Assembly: GCF_963576615.1 (NCBI RefSeq) | Contig: NC_088711.1 | Span: forward strand, 8,860,869-8,924,868 | Length of the DNA: 64,000 nt | Source of the DNA: Watersipora subatra | Lineage: Eukaryota > Bryozoa > Gymnolaemata > Cheilostomatida > Watersiporidae | Direction of reading: 5' to 3' | Part shown: positions 24,401 to 34,624 of the stretch, in pieces | How the letters are laid out: the number at the start of each line of letters is the position of its first letter | Position numbering within the stretch: the first letter of the stretch is position 1 | The notes under the pieces: model-generated | The model's input: only the letters and a program-made list of their open reading frames with translations | Told to the model about the DNA's origin: nothing | Databases searched by the model: none | Made by a program: the position numbers and the translations under genes

Positions 24401-25600
24401 AGTAGTTCTGCATATGTTAGTAGTTACAGTATGTTGTTTGTGACCCTCTACTCAGCTATAATTTACTCATAACAATCATTGGACATTTATAGGAGTAAGT
24501 GCCGCTCCTCCGCACTGAGGGAGAGAGCGGCACATCTCAACCATCCGGTGTAAGTAGAACTGCTTTTTTTATTATATGAGAATGCTTTTTCCCAGCCATC
24601 TTGATTTGGACATTGCTTGGAGCCATACCATAAAAAGCTTTCTGATCATGGATTGATTAATAAATGTTGTCTGATGTAGATAGCAGTGATGGCTTTGCAA
24701 TGGGTTGACATAATTGTGATTCTTGGTGGTGTCATGCTGCCAGTGCTTCAATTTGATTTCTCCCCTATAGCTGTTATTTAACTGTCGGAAGTAAAATTGT
24801 TGGAGAGACTTCCAGCAACCGCTCTCAATCTCAATAAATCATATTTTCAGTGGGAAATGTCTGGATGTTAAATAATCATAAACTTCTGAGGATAGAGCCA
24901 AGTTGGTTAAGCAGGATTATCTAAGATTGTTAATAGTAATAGAGGTGTCAACGGTTTCTTGCTCGCTGACGATCAGCTTCCAAATTTATCAATGAACTTC
25001 GCAACTTAAGGCAACTTAACCGCTCATCGCTATTATCGACTTTAGGGTAGACTAAATCCATAGTTCAACTAATTACCTCCAAGACAAGCAATGGCTTTTT
25101 AGCTTCAATGGAAAATTGAATGTGATTAAAGGCTTTTTTGATTATCCTTGCTTTATATAATTTGCTACACACCATCTCCGCAGTAGATTTCTGTTTGGCA
25201 TGATTGATGTGTTGGCAATCATATTCACTTGGCAAATGTCTGTTTTTCTATGTTATTTTTATGTGAAAGTCGTAAGGCGATATGATTGACTAGTCTGGAA
25301 CAGTATTGATCATTGTCTCCTGGGTGTTTTATAGACTTTAGCGTGGTGAATGTACAGCTTTCTTCTGTCTGTAATGTACGTACATGTAGATTCCTCCAGA
25401 CCTGCTTCCGTTCATTTTAGATATGTCACGTATCTGGTGTTGTTCTTTTCAGCGTAGCTGTTGGTCGGTCACAAGTGGGTCCTGGGAGAACTGATAAAGG
25501 TTTGTCTATGAAGCACCCTACCAATGTGATTGCTGACCATCAGCCCGTTGCCAAGAGAATCACGAGGAAGCTCGCTGCTGAGGCAGGCATGAAGCTGTAA
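12447..25600 (+). CDS. CDC14: Dual-specificity phosphatase CDC14
   Basis: Exons: 12447-12513, 13368-13458, 17820-17895, 19681-19779, 20975-21054, 21335-21401, 21741-21891, 23007-23237, 23411-23549, 23841-24036, 24182-24258, 24493-24549, 25453-25600. All are GT-AG and in phase, giving 492 residues. CDC14 removes phosphate from Ser-Pro sites of CDK substrates in mitotic exit, cytokinesis and cilia. Seen: N-terminal domain [14 protein letters not shown] and [17 protein letters not shown]; linker [16 protein letters not shown]; catalytic domain with [11 protein letters not shown] (Cys286, Arg292, split by the exon 8/9 junction), general-acid Asp259 in FFVDGS, then [18 protein letters not shown] conserved TQGDKL follows in a basic tail. 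Residues 1-23 are poorly conserved. The tail (ending [10 protein letters not shown]) is shorter than in human CDC14A, so alternative 3' exons are possible. Splice-site minisatellites flank exon 3 and both sides of exon 8, and intron 2 is packed with transposons. Confidence 0.97.
13031..13070. repeat. Perfect palindrome, 18-bp arms
   Basis: CTGCAGTGAGTCATCAGG (13031-13048), loop GCAT, then the exact reverse complement (13053-13070), in CDC14 intron 1. Each arm contains the AP-1-like core TGAGTCA, but I read the structure as a local inverted duplication rather than a regulatory site. Confidence 0.9.
13903..14933. mobile_element. hAT-like non-autonomous element with perfect 8-bp target duplication
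   Basis: The element begins TAGGGTTGCACGATAG and ends, on the reverse strand, TAGGGATGGCATTTG. It is flanked by identical GTAAACGG at 13895-13902 and 14934-14941. An 8-bp duplication with TAGGG(R)TGG-type ends fits the hAT superfamily. No transposase ORF remains. The internal ends are rich in CGATAGT motifs in both orientations. Confidence 0.75.
14070..14760 (-). mobile_element. Degenerate inverted relative of the 16250-17227 element
   Basis: It shares phrases with the later element in opposite orientation: GGTTAACTCGAA, GGTCCGTTCTCACG, ACTTGTGACAGTGCTCT and CTCTGATAACTCGAACAC. The terminal CAGTCAAAC ends are missing. It lies within the hAT-like element, giving a third nesting level. Confidence 0.5.
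15697..15806 (+). repeat. 22-bp minisatellite, 5 copies
   Basis: The unit reads GGTCCACTGTACCGTCTGGC plus two variable bases. It lies inside the mariner-type element in CDC14 intron 2. Confidence 0.9.
15805..15960 (+). repeat. Dispersed repeat, also present at 26390
   Basis: CATTTTCTCTCTCAAGTG, GAGAAAAAGCGATATTTTAA and a later TGACACTTTACGCTATA-like segment recur in the same order at 26390-26570. Two diverged copies of one interspersed repeat, apparently part of the surrounding transposon family. Confidence 0.5.
16250..17227. mobile_element. Tc1/mariner-type MITE, about 980 bp
   Basis: Inverted ends CAGTCAAACATGGATAACTC match at left (16250) and right (ending 17227), each flanked by TA (16248-16249, 17228-17229). 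The right terminus has an extra partial repeat (GTTCGAGCTATCCGTGG). A 221-bp internal direct duplication lies at about 16375-16595 and 16596-16810. No transposase frame is present. Confidence 0.75.
17866..18105 (+). repeat. 40-bp minisatellite built from the CDC14 exon 3 5' splice site
   Basis: The unit joins the last 30 bases of exon 3 (TATTGTGTCAAACTTAACAG then GAAGCTCAAG) to the donor GTCAGTCTCA. The first exon copy ends at 17895. About six nearly identical units run to 18105, each with a complete AAG/GTCAGT donor. Forty is not a multiple of three, so downstream donors would shift the frame. Confidence 0.95.
18552..19267. mobile_element. Tc1/mariner-type MITE, 716 bp
   Basis: The left end CAGCCATACCTCGTCATAC and the right end (reverse complement CAATCATACCTCTACATACG) are inverted and flanked by TA (18550-18551, 19268-19269). 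The interior has CTCGTATGT and CTCGTATCTCGA motifs and no transposase. It lies in CDC14 intron 3. Confidence 0.7.
20211..20806 (+). repeat. 42-bp minisatellite, about 14 copies
   Basis: The unit contains GATGTCTTGTGTAAGCATAG and GTTATCAGGGATAAGTATCT. Because 42 is a multiple of three it gives a spurious periodic open frame. It lies in CDC14 intron 4 with no clear match to the adjoining exons. Confidence 0.95.
21955..23006 (+). repeat. 54-bp minisatellite built from the CDC14 exon 8 3' splice site
   Basis: About 19 units, each holding CTCACTGCTGCAG (tract plus acceptor AG) followed by GGTATCTACTGCACACCCCA, a diverged copy of the first bases of exon 8 (GGTATCCACTGCATGCTCCG at 23007). The exon 8 frame reads [18 protein letters not shown] per unit and is open from 22226 onward, about 14 units; a TAG at 22223 closes it upstream. 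Homology to CDC14 family proteins sets the true exon start at 23007. Confidence 0.95.
23223..23385 (+). repeat. 28-bp minisatellite built from the CDC14 exon 8 5' splice site
   Basis: The exon end CTATACACTGTAAAG (to 23237) plus donor GTATGTACTGTTGAT is repeated about five times with increasing divergence. Several copies keep TGTA(A/G)AGGTATGT donors. Confidence 0.9.
23590..23672 (+). repeat. Short tandem repeat of TGATTGAC/TGATTGAT
   Basis: A tetranucleotide-type array of GATT and GACT units begins 40 bp into the intron after CDC14 exon 9. Confidence 0.9.
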
Positions 25601-25856
25601 GATACTATATAAATATATAAAATATATTATCTTGTGTTCTCCTTGTGTGTCTTGCTATATAGTCATGCATGTGTACGTTGTTTGTTCTGTATGCTCCGCA
25701 TCTGACATATGGAACTTATACAGCAGGCAATGTTACAACGTAAATAATCCGTTACGAGAATGTTTACGGTTTAGGGATTTTATGTTTTACGAACAGATAA
25801 ATACATGTAAATCGCTTAATCTGTTCCAAGGCTTTCACAAGCTCACTCCTTTGGCC

Positions 25857-25862
25857 AATAAA
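25857..25862 (+). terminator. Candidate polyadenylation signal AATAAA for CDC14
   Basis: First AATAAA after the TAA at 25598-25600. Another lies at 26094-26099. Confidence 0.4.
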
Positions 25863-26389
25863 AAATAGAAAACTAAGGTTAGCCTTTTAATTTAATGCAC
25901 AGTAACTGTGGTGTTATTAGTTTGTATCAACAACTTTTCTCTTATCATTTTCACATGTTTTAAGGTCCATGATTATGATAAATTTACGTTAAGTTAGGGG
26001 GAGGACACGCCTACAACGTCATTTTAAATGTATTTTTTCACTTTTTTTTGACAGCATGGTCTATGCTGTAAGAAAAACAAATTTGATGTTTAAAATAAAG
26101 TAAGACTAAAATATATCTTTACTATTATAATAAGAGCTGTGTCTGTCGTCCCATTTGTCGAAAGCCAGGGTTTGATATTAGGATAGAAGATAGCTTTCAA
26201 CAAGACTTCAACTCGTTACATTTAGTTAGGTAGGCTGCACTCTAACATCTGCATCAATCGACCGCTTTTAGGTATTTCTTAATATTTGTGCAGCTACTTA
26301 TTCTCTGTGTTTTATACTGAAACCTGACAATCTCTCACAGCACATCAGACTGCCAAGGTAGAAGTATATATAGTAGGGATACAGCCTTA

Positions 26390-26570
26390 TCGTCATTTTC
26401 TCTCTAAGTGTGGCGAGAGAGAAAGTGATATTTTTAAGGCTAATTATGAAACTCATTATTCAGACAGAATTTGAGAGCTCGCACTGACTTGACGCTTTTT
26501 GTTATATAGAAATTCTTATGTAATACAAAGCTAAAATTTTACATGAATTCTTTATGGTAAAGGTTTGTTC
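26390..26570 (+). repeat. Second copy of the dispersed repeat at 15805
   Basis: CATTTTCTCTCTAAGTGTGG, GAGAGAAAGTGATATTTTTA and GACTTGACGCTTTTTGTTAT parallel the earlier copy. The piece at 25735-25830 (GTTTTACGAACAGATAAATA) may belong to the same element. Confidence 0.45.
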
Positions 26571-26589
26571 TCACTATATTCCTGTCTCT

Positions 26590-29000
26590 CTTGCAGTCGA
26601 TCATTTTAACAATGACTGTCTTATGATTTAAGATTTATCACTGACTTTCACACAGCTCTGTTTTCCGCCTTCTTTTGCCATTCGGTTGTGTCTAGTTCCC
26701 TCAACTTTGTGTTACGCTTCGCTACATTTTTGTATCTCAGTCTGGGTCTGCCCTGATTCCTCTTTTTTTCGTAGGGTTGTGAATATACCTAGGAATATAC
26801 CTGAATATATATAGGTAATAGTTGTCTTGGCAATCACTCATGACCCATCTCGTGCACATGTCCCAATTATCTTGGGCCTTTTTCATCAGGTTGTCTGCTA
26901 TGGTTAGCAGGCCAGCCTGGTTTAGTCTGTTTGACCTTGTCTTTCCAGGTGAGATTCATTATGCTGCATAGTTTTCTCACCATGGCTGCGTGCAGTCTCG
27001 TTACTTGCGTTTGGTACGCGGTTCAGGTCTCAGCTTCATATAATAGGGTAGTTAGTATTACAGATCTGTATACCATACACTTGGCTCGCATGGTTATATG
27101 CTTGTTCCGGCACAAATGGTTCTGAAGTTCTCCAAAAGCAGCACTGGCAGTTCCAATTCTGTGATTAAGTTCCTTATCAATTTTGGTATTACTGGATACG
27201 GTACTACCCAGGTATCTGCAATCTGTGCAGAGAGTGAACAGCTTGTTATCTATCAGGATATCTATAGGATGTGGTGGTGGATGCAGACACTTTATAGGTT
27301 GATACAGACATTGCGTTCTTCGTGTTTATCATTAGGCTGATTTTTATGTTGCTTTTACAAATCGATCTGTAAGCAGTAGCATGTTCTTCAGCCGAGTGGG
27401 CAACCAGATCACTGTCATCTATGAACAACATATCCCTGACAAGGGACTTGGTTTTGGGTGATTTGGATTTGAACTGAGAGACTCCGAAGAGATCATCACT
27501 GTGCCTTGTTTGCATGTAGACTCCTTCGCTGTGGTCTTTAAAATCAACTGTAAGCATAACACTGTAATATAGTGAGAAAAGAGGTGGTGCCAAGACACAG
27601 CCCTGTTTGACATCATTTTCTACAGAAAATTCTCTGAAGCATGATGCGCTTGGGCTATTTGAACCTGTCTTCTGTCGTGCAAAGATCTTACCAGGTTTAT
27701 TATTTTGTTAGTGCAGCCTAACTTCATCAGAACTACCTTGTCTTGAGACCGTATCAAAGGCCTTGGTGGAGTCGATGAAAACAATGTACGAAGGCATGTT
27801 TAGTTCTAGACATTAGTCCTGTACTTGACGGAGGCTGAACACCATATCTATTGACAATATCAAGTCGAAATGCTCAGCAAAGCGATCCAGAATCTGATGC
27901 TTATCCTGTTGGACTGTTTCTCCATCAAGTGTTTTAGCTAGATCCTTGATCTCTGTGGGCCATACACTTCTCTGAGGTTATGGGAAAATTCCTTTCATAT
28001 TGTTGTGATTGGCAACGGACTGTAGGATTCTTGTTTGTTCCTCCCACAAATGTGACTTTAGCTCTCTGGTGTGTTGCTGGATTGGTTCATCGCTGTTGAA
28101 AGTTTTGACTTGCTTGTTCTAGTGCAACGTGACAGATACTGACTTTATGCAACATTTCTCTCTTCAAGCAGCTAGTTTAGCTTTACATCATCCTCTCTGA
28201 ACCAATCTTGCTGTCTCTTGGATGGACTGCCCAGTACCTCATTAAAATGCTGCATTAAAATTCAGACATTTTAAAGTCTCCCATCGTTCAATGATCTTTC
28301 TTATTACCTTCTCCTTATCTAACTTTTCATTTATTTTCTCCTTCAGGCCCTCTCGAATCTTGTTTTTTTTAGTTCTTCAACATTTAGTCTCGTCAGTTAT
28401 TTCGGACAGCTCTTGCCAAGTTTCTTTTGTATTTTGACTGTTGTCATAAAACATACCATGTTGTGGTCTGTACAGCAGTGTGCAGTTTTATAAACACTAT
28501 GTCCCAAAACATCTCTCTAGTTCATTCTTTGTGTAATCACATAATCTAGTAGGTGCTAATGCTTGGACCTTGAATGCATCCGTGTTGTCTTATGATCCTT
28601 GCGAATGCGAATCCTTGCGATGAAATACGATTGGGTTTTGCTCCATTTTCTTGGCTCACTTTTGAAGGCAAAGCCAACTTCTGCCTCTCTTTGTTCATGC
28701 TCTTCTCTGCCACTCTAGTAGAATGTATAACCACTGTCTACCAAACTACCTGAGAAAGATAGATGGGTCTGGCAAAGTGCTGCAATATCAATCTGGTGTC
28801 TTTGAAGTTCTTTTGCCATCAGTGCAATCTGTCGTTGTGACCGATTTGAGCAGTCTATCAAAGTGTCCTTACATTCCCTTCTGAAATATTCAAGATTGGC
28901 TCGTCACTCGACTGTTTGCTTTCTAGCTGATTTTTCACCGGGCGCCAAAGCAGGAACAGCACAGCGCAAACCTTGTTAGGTCTGACGACGTTTGATCTGG
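26590..29000 (-). mobile_element. Decayed non-LTR retrotransposon (LINE) with endonuclease and reverse transcriptase
   Basis: On the reverse strand, 28830-28440 in mixed frames shows endonuclease-like phrases (RHQIDIAALCQTHLS, then TDHNMV), the pattern of an APE-type nuclease. Further on, 27593-27246 encodes reverse-transcriptase palm sequence with APPLFSLYYSVML and LFIDDSDLVAHSAEE; the usual F/YADD is FIDD, and both aspartates remain. Remnants of the region after the RT extend to about 26600. Stops and frameshifts break it throughout, so it is inactive. The 5' end near 29000 is approximate. Family unassigned. Confidence 0.8.
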
Positions 29001-29725
29001 TATGATTATTATTGATTTGTGCCATTTTTATAAAGGTTGAACACTAGCTTTTGCATTACTAGTTCCTCTCTTGCCAGTACAGATATGTAATCTAATGGGC
29101 AGGAACAGGTCCAGACACACTGGCATCTTTTGTGTGCTGCAGCGGCTAGCCGGATGATGTTTATCTATCCCTTGAGTGTGGCCACGGCACACTTTTTAGG
29201 AAGTTTAGTTAGACGCTGTGGAATATTTCACTTCGTTCTAACAGGATGCCCAGAATCACCCCAGCTTAAAGCTGGTGTCGCCAGTTTAGTTGTCAGCAAT
29301 CTGAACCATGATGCAGGTTGTATCGGTTTTCATAGTTATTCAATAACAGGTGTATGATATCGCTCGGTGTCGGTGTTAATTACACAATATTTTGGTGATC
29401 ATCTGTGATAACAATATTCATACTGTCGTAAACCTATCCGGGTTTGCATCAGCGAATGGTCCGTGGCATGACATTCTCATTGTACAATGCTGTCATGGAA
29501 ACAAAGAAATACTAGCCCTCAGCAACTATCATGAAAAAAATATAGATTGAACAATCCTCGACAGCCAATCACCGTCGCAGGAAAGTTTGGCAGCTGCAAC
29601 TTTTGTCAACATATCGACGTTGCTTCGATAATGCCATCGGTTTATGGTGCACATAAGCGACAAATACAAATAATCACCGAGAGGACAACGCTGATATAGT
29701 GTGAACTAGTCAGTAAAGATGAATT

Positions 29726-30108
29726 TTTTGTATCATTTGCAATTGTTTTTGATGTTTGAGGTGATCTGACTGTCAGGATGTTTCAAGATTAAAATTTACA
29801 AAATTTGATCGCGGTTAAAACGCTCCGAAGAAAAATACACATCAAATTGACATCACTAGCTTCGCGGCTGCCTGTCTCTCTCGTTATTCATATCGGCTAT
29901 GACATTCAACTTGCAGCTCTGCATGTCGGTTGGTCTCTATTGTGTCGGTCTCTTTGCTGAAGTGCAACTATAGATGTCATAATCGCACGTTTACTTGAAT
30001 CTGAGAATTTTAACTGGGATCAAGTTTTATCGATTTTAATCTTGAAACATTTTGGCTGTCAGGTCACCTCAAACATCAAAAACAATCGCAAATGATGCAA
30101 AAATACCG
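29726..30108. mobile_element. Foldback repeat with about 100-bp inverted arms
   Basis: The arm at 29726-29826 (GTTTTTGATGTTTGAGGTGA, TTTCAAGATTAAAAT) is matched in reverse by 30003-30108 at roughly 80% by eye. The arm phrase GAGGTGAT-x-CAGGA resembles the interior of the 16250-17227 element, so the families may be related. Confidence 0.6.
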
Positions 30109-30718
30109 ATACTTTCTGATAAAATTTACTAACATTTTGTTCAAGTTTATCTTCAAGTAGAATTTATGTGAAACGAGGTTTGCATTATGGAATCATCTAT
30201 CGTTGTTTTAAGAATTTGCTTGAGTAACGGACGCATCTCGATCGCTGTACTACCTTTAGATATACACTGCTGCATTGAATACGAGCATGAGCTTTGTAGG
30301 CAAATACAATTTTATTATCTCTAACAGTCTGCTACGCCATATATATTAGATTTATCAACAACTTGAACAGTAACGTTGTTGGTCGAACCACAGAGGTTCA
30401 GGTATTTTTTATAAACACAAATGCCCACAGGAGTTAAACCTATTGCAAAAGGTTGTTTCGGTTTTGTTTGACATACAGCAATCTGTTTCAGGCTGCTCAT
30501 ATTGGTGAATTTTACATTATTATTGGTGACACAGATACCACCTTTACAAGTGCTTAAAATGTATAAAAAGGAGGCTTTAGCTATTGATACAAGTTGTTGC
30601 TTTGGCTGAAGAGTATGATTAGATTATCTCAACTGGTTCCTCGAAAAATTTGGTTTTTTGAGCAAAATTAACATTTGTTAAAGTTCATATAAAATATATC
30701 TAAATTACTACGAATATC

Positions 30719-31566
30719 GTAAAACCTCTATTTGAACGCCATCTCTATTTGACTGCCACTATAGGAGAAAGTTTAAAAATACAGTGCCACCCTTTAATTG
30801 AACGCCACCTCTATTTGCCTGCCACTTTGACATTCTTTGATTTTTCCGAACTCATAATAGAAAGTGATCAGTAGAAGTGTCCACAAAAAGTACTAATAAT
30901 GATTTGGTTACATCAATAATAAGCAGTTCTTTTGTTGTCGCTGTAGTGGTTGTCATGATTTTAGTGACGGTGTACCTGAGAAGATAGATCGTCACAATCA
31001 ACAAAACTTCACCCTGATTCGAAGTTATTAAGGTTTAAATCATATCCATTGTTTTCAGATTTGTTCATAATTTGGTTTACAATCTTACCTGAAGACTTTA
31101 AAGCATTTGATGAATGATGCTAATATGATGATAATACTCTTCAGGAACATTCACTGTTATGGCATACTACATCTACTGTTGCGGCATATCCCAACTTGAA
31201 AACATTAATTATGTCTTTAAAACTTGATAACGTTATGACTGTTCTCTAACTCCAAAGCTTTACGGTTTTTTCTTTAAAACTTTTAAAGTGACACCATCAA
31301 AATAATTAAAACTGCATCACGCGAATATTTTATAATTAAAGAGGCCGATGGCATTAATGTCGATCCACCGGAAGCAGAGTGCGAAATATAAGCAACAGCA
31401 GCATCATTTTACTCATAGAGAGGTTAAATTTATCTTCCCGAAATTCTGATGGGCTAGTCAAAAAATACAGCGCCAGCCTGTATTTGAACACCATCTCTAA
31501 TAAAAAGCCGCTATAGGGGAAGGGTTGAACAATAGAGTGCCATATCGTTCAAATAGCGGTTTTAGG
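30719..31566. mobile_element. Mariner-type MITE, about 850 bp
   Basis: The left end CGTAAAACCTCTATTTGAACG and right end (reverse complement CCTAAAACCGCTATTTGAAC) are inverted; TA follows the right end. Sub-terminal phrases (TTTGAACGCCA, GCCACTATAGG) recur near both ends. No transposase. Confidence 0.6.
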
Positions 31567-32989
31567 TATCCCAATTTTCATTAAAACTTTGAGGTAGTAC
31601 TTCTGTCTTATCGGCTAAAGTAATTAACTATAATTTATTGTTGTAAATTTGTATTATTTTACCAGTAAAGTGCAGTAGATATATTTAGCTGTAAGAAGAA
31701 CCAGCTTGTGTATTACTAATGATAATGTGAATGCTATTGACAGGAGATCTGGGAAATCAACAGTCAGATGTCAATAAACTAAACTGACATATACCTACAC
31801 CAAGCAAACAACGAGCTGCTGCTAAATGAACTTTGAACTGATTATAACATTATTTTTATTTATATCGCTTACGATTTTATGTGTTTGTTAGTTTTTCACT
31901 ATTTTTCATACTGCTCTTGAGAGTTTACATAATATACTGATTATTATGTATATTTATGTATACTTGTATCATGATGTATTTATATATAATTTGTATTGTT
32001 TACAAACTTTGTTGCACAATGATGTTAATATATTTATTATATATTTTCCAAGGATTCTATGAATTCAGTGAAAAGCTGTATTTTTAATAATGAAATCAAT
32101 TTTGATTGGATAATATTTTTACAAGCTATTTATTCTATAGAAGACAATGTAAATAAGTACATGTAGATGCACTGTTTTCTCATAAAGAGTTTGTTTTACG
32201 TAATATGTTTGTATAAGGCTTATTGATTTACCTTTGTCCGTTTTTGTAAACCGCAGAATTCTAGTAGCAAACAAATATATATTTTTATATTGTGTTCTTC
32301 TAAATTATGCATTTGTATGTAACAAATATAATAGCTGATAGAAGGAATTGATGTGGTTGTTATGCTGACAAATATTGAACTCTGCTATAAAGTAATACTG
32401 TACATTTTACTGCAGTAGCATATGTGAGCTTTCGTTTCTACAATATTATTCGCCTTTCGGCTCCATTTATCATACTAAATAATCTTCTAGGTATAATCAA
32501 TAATCATTCTTACTTTTCCCACATGAGCCACCATATAATGCAATGCTAGGTGCATTGCATCAACTGAATTATAAAATAATATTGAAGAGTGTTGAGCAAC
32601 CCGAGAGCTATAATTATATTTGGCAGCACAAGTGGCAGGGTACGTGTAATTATACCATCACCCTTGGGGAACTGGTTTGCTAGGAAGATCAATGGAATCA
32701 GTTGGCTAGGAAATGCTATTTACATGGTAAGTACTAAATCAGTTCTCTTTGTAGAGCGAAAACAGAAAGTACCCACTTCAAGTTCAACAGCCCAATAAAG
32801 GTAGCGTATAGTTACTTTTTATAACCCATAATAAAAGGCATGACTATGTGATTAAACTAGAAGCTGGTTAGAAATAATGTTTGTATGCGTCATTTATTTG
32901 CAGATCATCCCATAATTAATTTTTATTATCACTTTTATCCACATAAAATCTACTTGTACGAATGAATAGATACTGAGCCAATAGTGATA
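31567..32989. other. AT-rich intergenic DNA, no gene seen
   Basis: No domain, splice-supported exon or repeat array recognised. An open stretch near 32589-32724 ends at a good-looking donor (ACATG/GTAAGT) but has no family match or partner exon. Confidence 0.4.
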
Positions 32990-33610
32990 CAAGGACATGG
33001 GCACCACATGCTCTTGTATATCTACCACACTTGTGTGTACCAACACAAGTGCATGTGCCACACAGACGCAAAATGTATGTCTTAGGTGTGCCCAACTATT
33101 CAACACATCCCAGCACATAAACCAAACTATATTCACACCATAAGCTTACTAGGTACATTTCACAAATACATTACAGATATATCAAATGCCTACCACACAT
33201 ACATAACATGTACATGACATGCACACTACACATGCATAGCACATACACAAAATATATATCTCACAGTACATGTACAACGCGTACATGTGTCAAATACATA
33301 CTGCAAAATCACAGCATGTATGCACTGCATTATATACACAATAGACACATCAGATATACCACACAGACACATCAGACATACCACACATACACAACGAACA
33401 CATCAGATATACACAACAGGTTCATCAGATATACCACATACACACAACAGGTACAACAGACATGTACACAACAGGTACAACAGACACACCACATATACAC
33501 AACAGATACATCACATATACACAACAGACACAGGACATATACACACAACATATACGCAACACATAGCAGACACACCATAAATACATAACAAACACACCAC
33601 ACACGCGCAA
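32990..33610. repeat. Degenerate CA-rich low-complexity tract
   Basis: Irregular repeats of ACACAACAGA, CACATCAGA and CATATACAC dominate from about 33190. The long open frames on both strands are products of this composition. Confidence 0.85.
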
Positions 33611-34604
33611 TCTGACATATATTTAAAAGTACTGTTACTTTTGAACTTCCTGGTGATTACTGAAGCCAATATCATTATACTGCTAGAATTGCAATTCCAA
33701 CTGCATTATGTTCCAGTGATTCAATGAGCTCTTCTATTACAAATTACATTATACCCGGTGCAATGTGTGGCTCATGTACCTCATATAACGCAACCAATCA
33801 ATGTCCAATTAAACGGATAATCTTTCTCACTCTGAGGATTGAAATGCCAGTTTCCAGCATTGATTTTTGGTAAATGAGATGTGTTGGGGTGTTCTGGCCA
33901 ATTAGAAATCTCATTTGTTAGACGACTGCTAGTCGACCTATCATTAGCCGTAAATAGATTGCTGGGTCAGCATCAGGATGACTAAACGCTTCAGCAGTTT
34001 GTCAGCTCACAGGTACGAATTGTATATATTTCAACTTCTGGTATAATTTGATATTTTACCCATAATTCTTTTGTACATGAACAATTTAGCTAATCTATGA
34101 AATAAAAAAATTGTTTTTTACTGACAAGCTATGAGGCCTTTCTTAGAAACATTTAGCAAATACGACTGCTAGCTTTATAGAAAGGAATGACAATTGGTTA
34201 TGAATTCAGTCTGTCAACAAACCTAGTCATATCTACATTCGGCCAAATTTAGACGAGTTGTTTCAACAAAACTCCAGACCAGTTAATCCTCAAAAATCAT
34301 CTTGTAAAAATAATGCTATATTCATAGCAAAAAACAAGCTTTTACTTTCTATAACCACTGACAGACCACAATTGCATAACTCTCTGAACAAGCATTTTTA
34401 CTTAACTTTAATTTTTCTTTTTAAACTCAAGTTAGCTATATCACCAAAAGCTGTTGCTCAAATTGCTTATATAAAGTTAGTTAACCACAACAAACTCTCC
34501 TTTGATATCAAATTCATCCATCCATGGGAATACTATTGGGCCAGATATGATGCATGAGCCAATGTCTGGTAACCCGAGTGGTTGTTGTTACGTGTTTATT
34601 GTAG
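33611..34604. other. Upstream region of the TMEM200-like gene
   Basis: No domain found. A possible 5' exon ends at CAGCTCACAG/GTACGA (34013), and a good acceptor (GTTTATTGTAG) ends at 34604, 20 bp before the TMEM200-like ATG. Together they could form a spliced 5' UTR; this is inference. Confidence 0.3.
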
Positions 34605-34624
34605 CTCTGCTAGACTAAAGACAC

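Noticed and set aside
29130..29357. 75-codon open frame upstream of the LINE
   Set aside because: No ATG at its start and no match; at most worn LINE 5' sequence.
32589..32798. Open frame ending at a good donor near 32724
   Set aside because: No acceptor-supported partner exons and no recognisable domain.
33208..33610. Long open frames on both strands rich in Thr/His/Tyr or Cys/Val
   Set aside because: Products of the CA-rich low-complexity tract.
34258..34557. 99-codon open frame upstream of the TMEM200-like gene
   Set aside because: No ATG at its start, AT-rich, no family signal.
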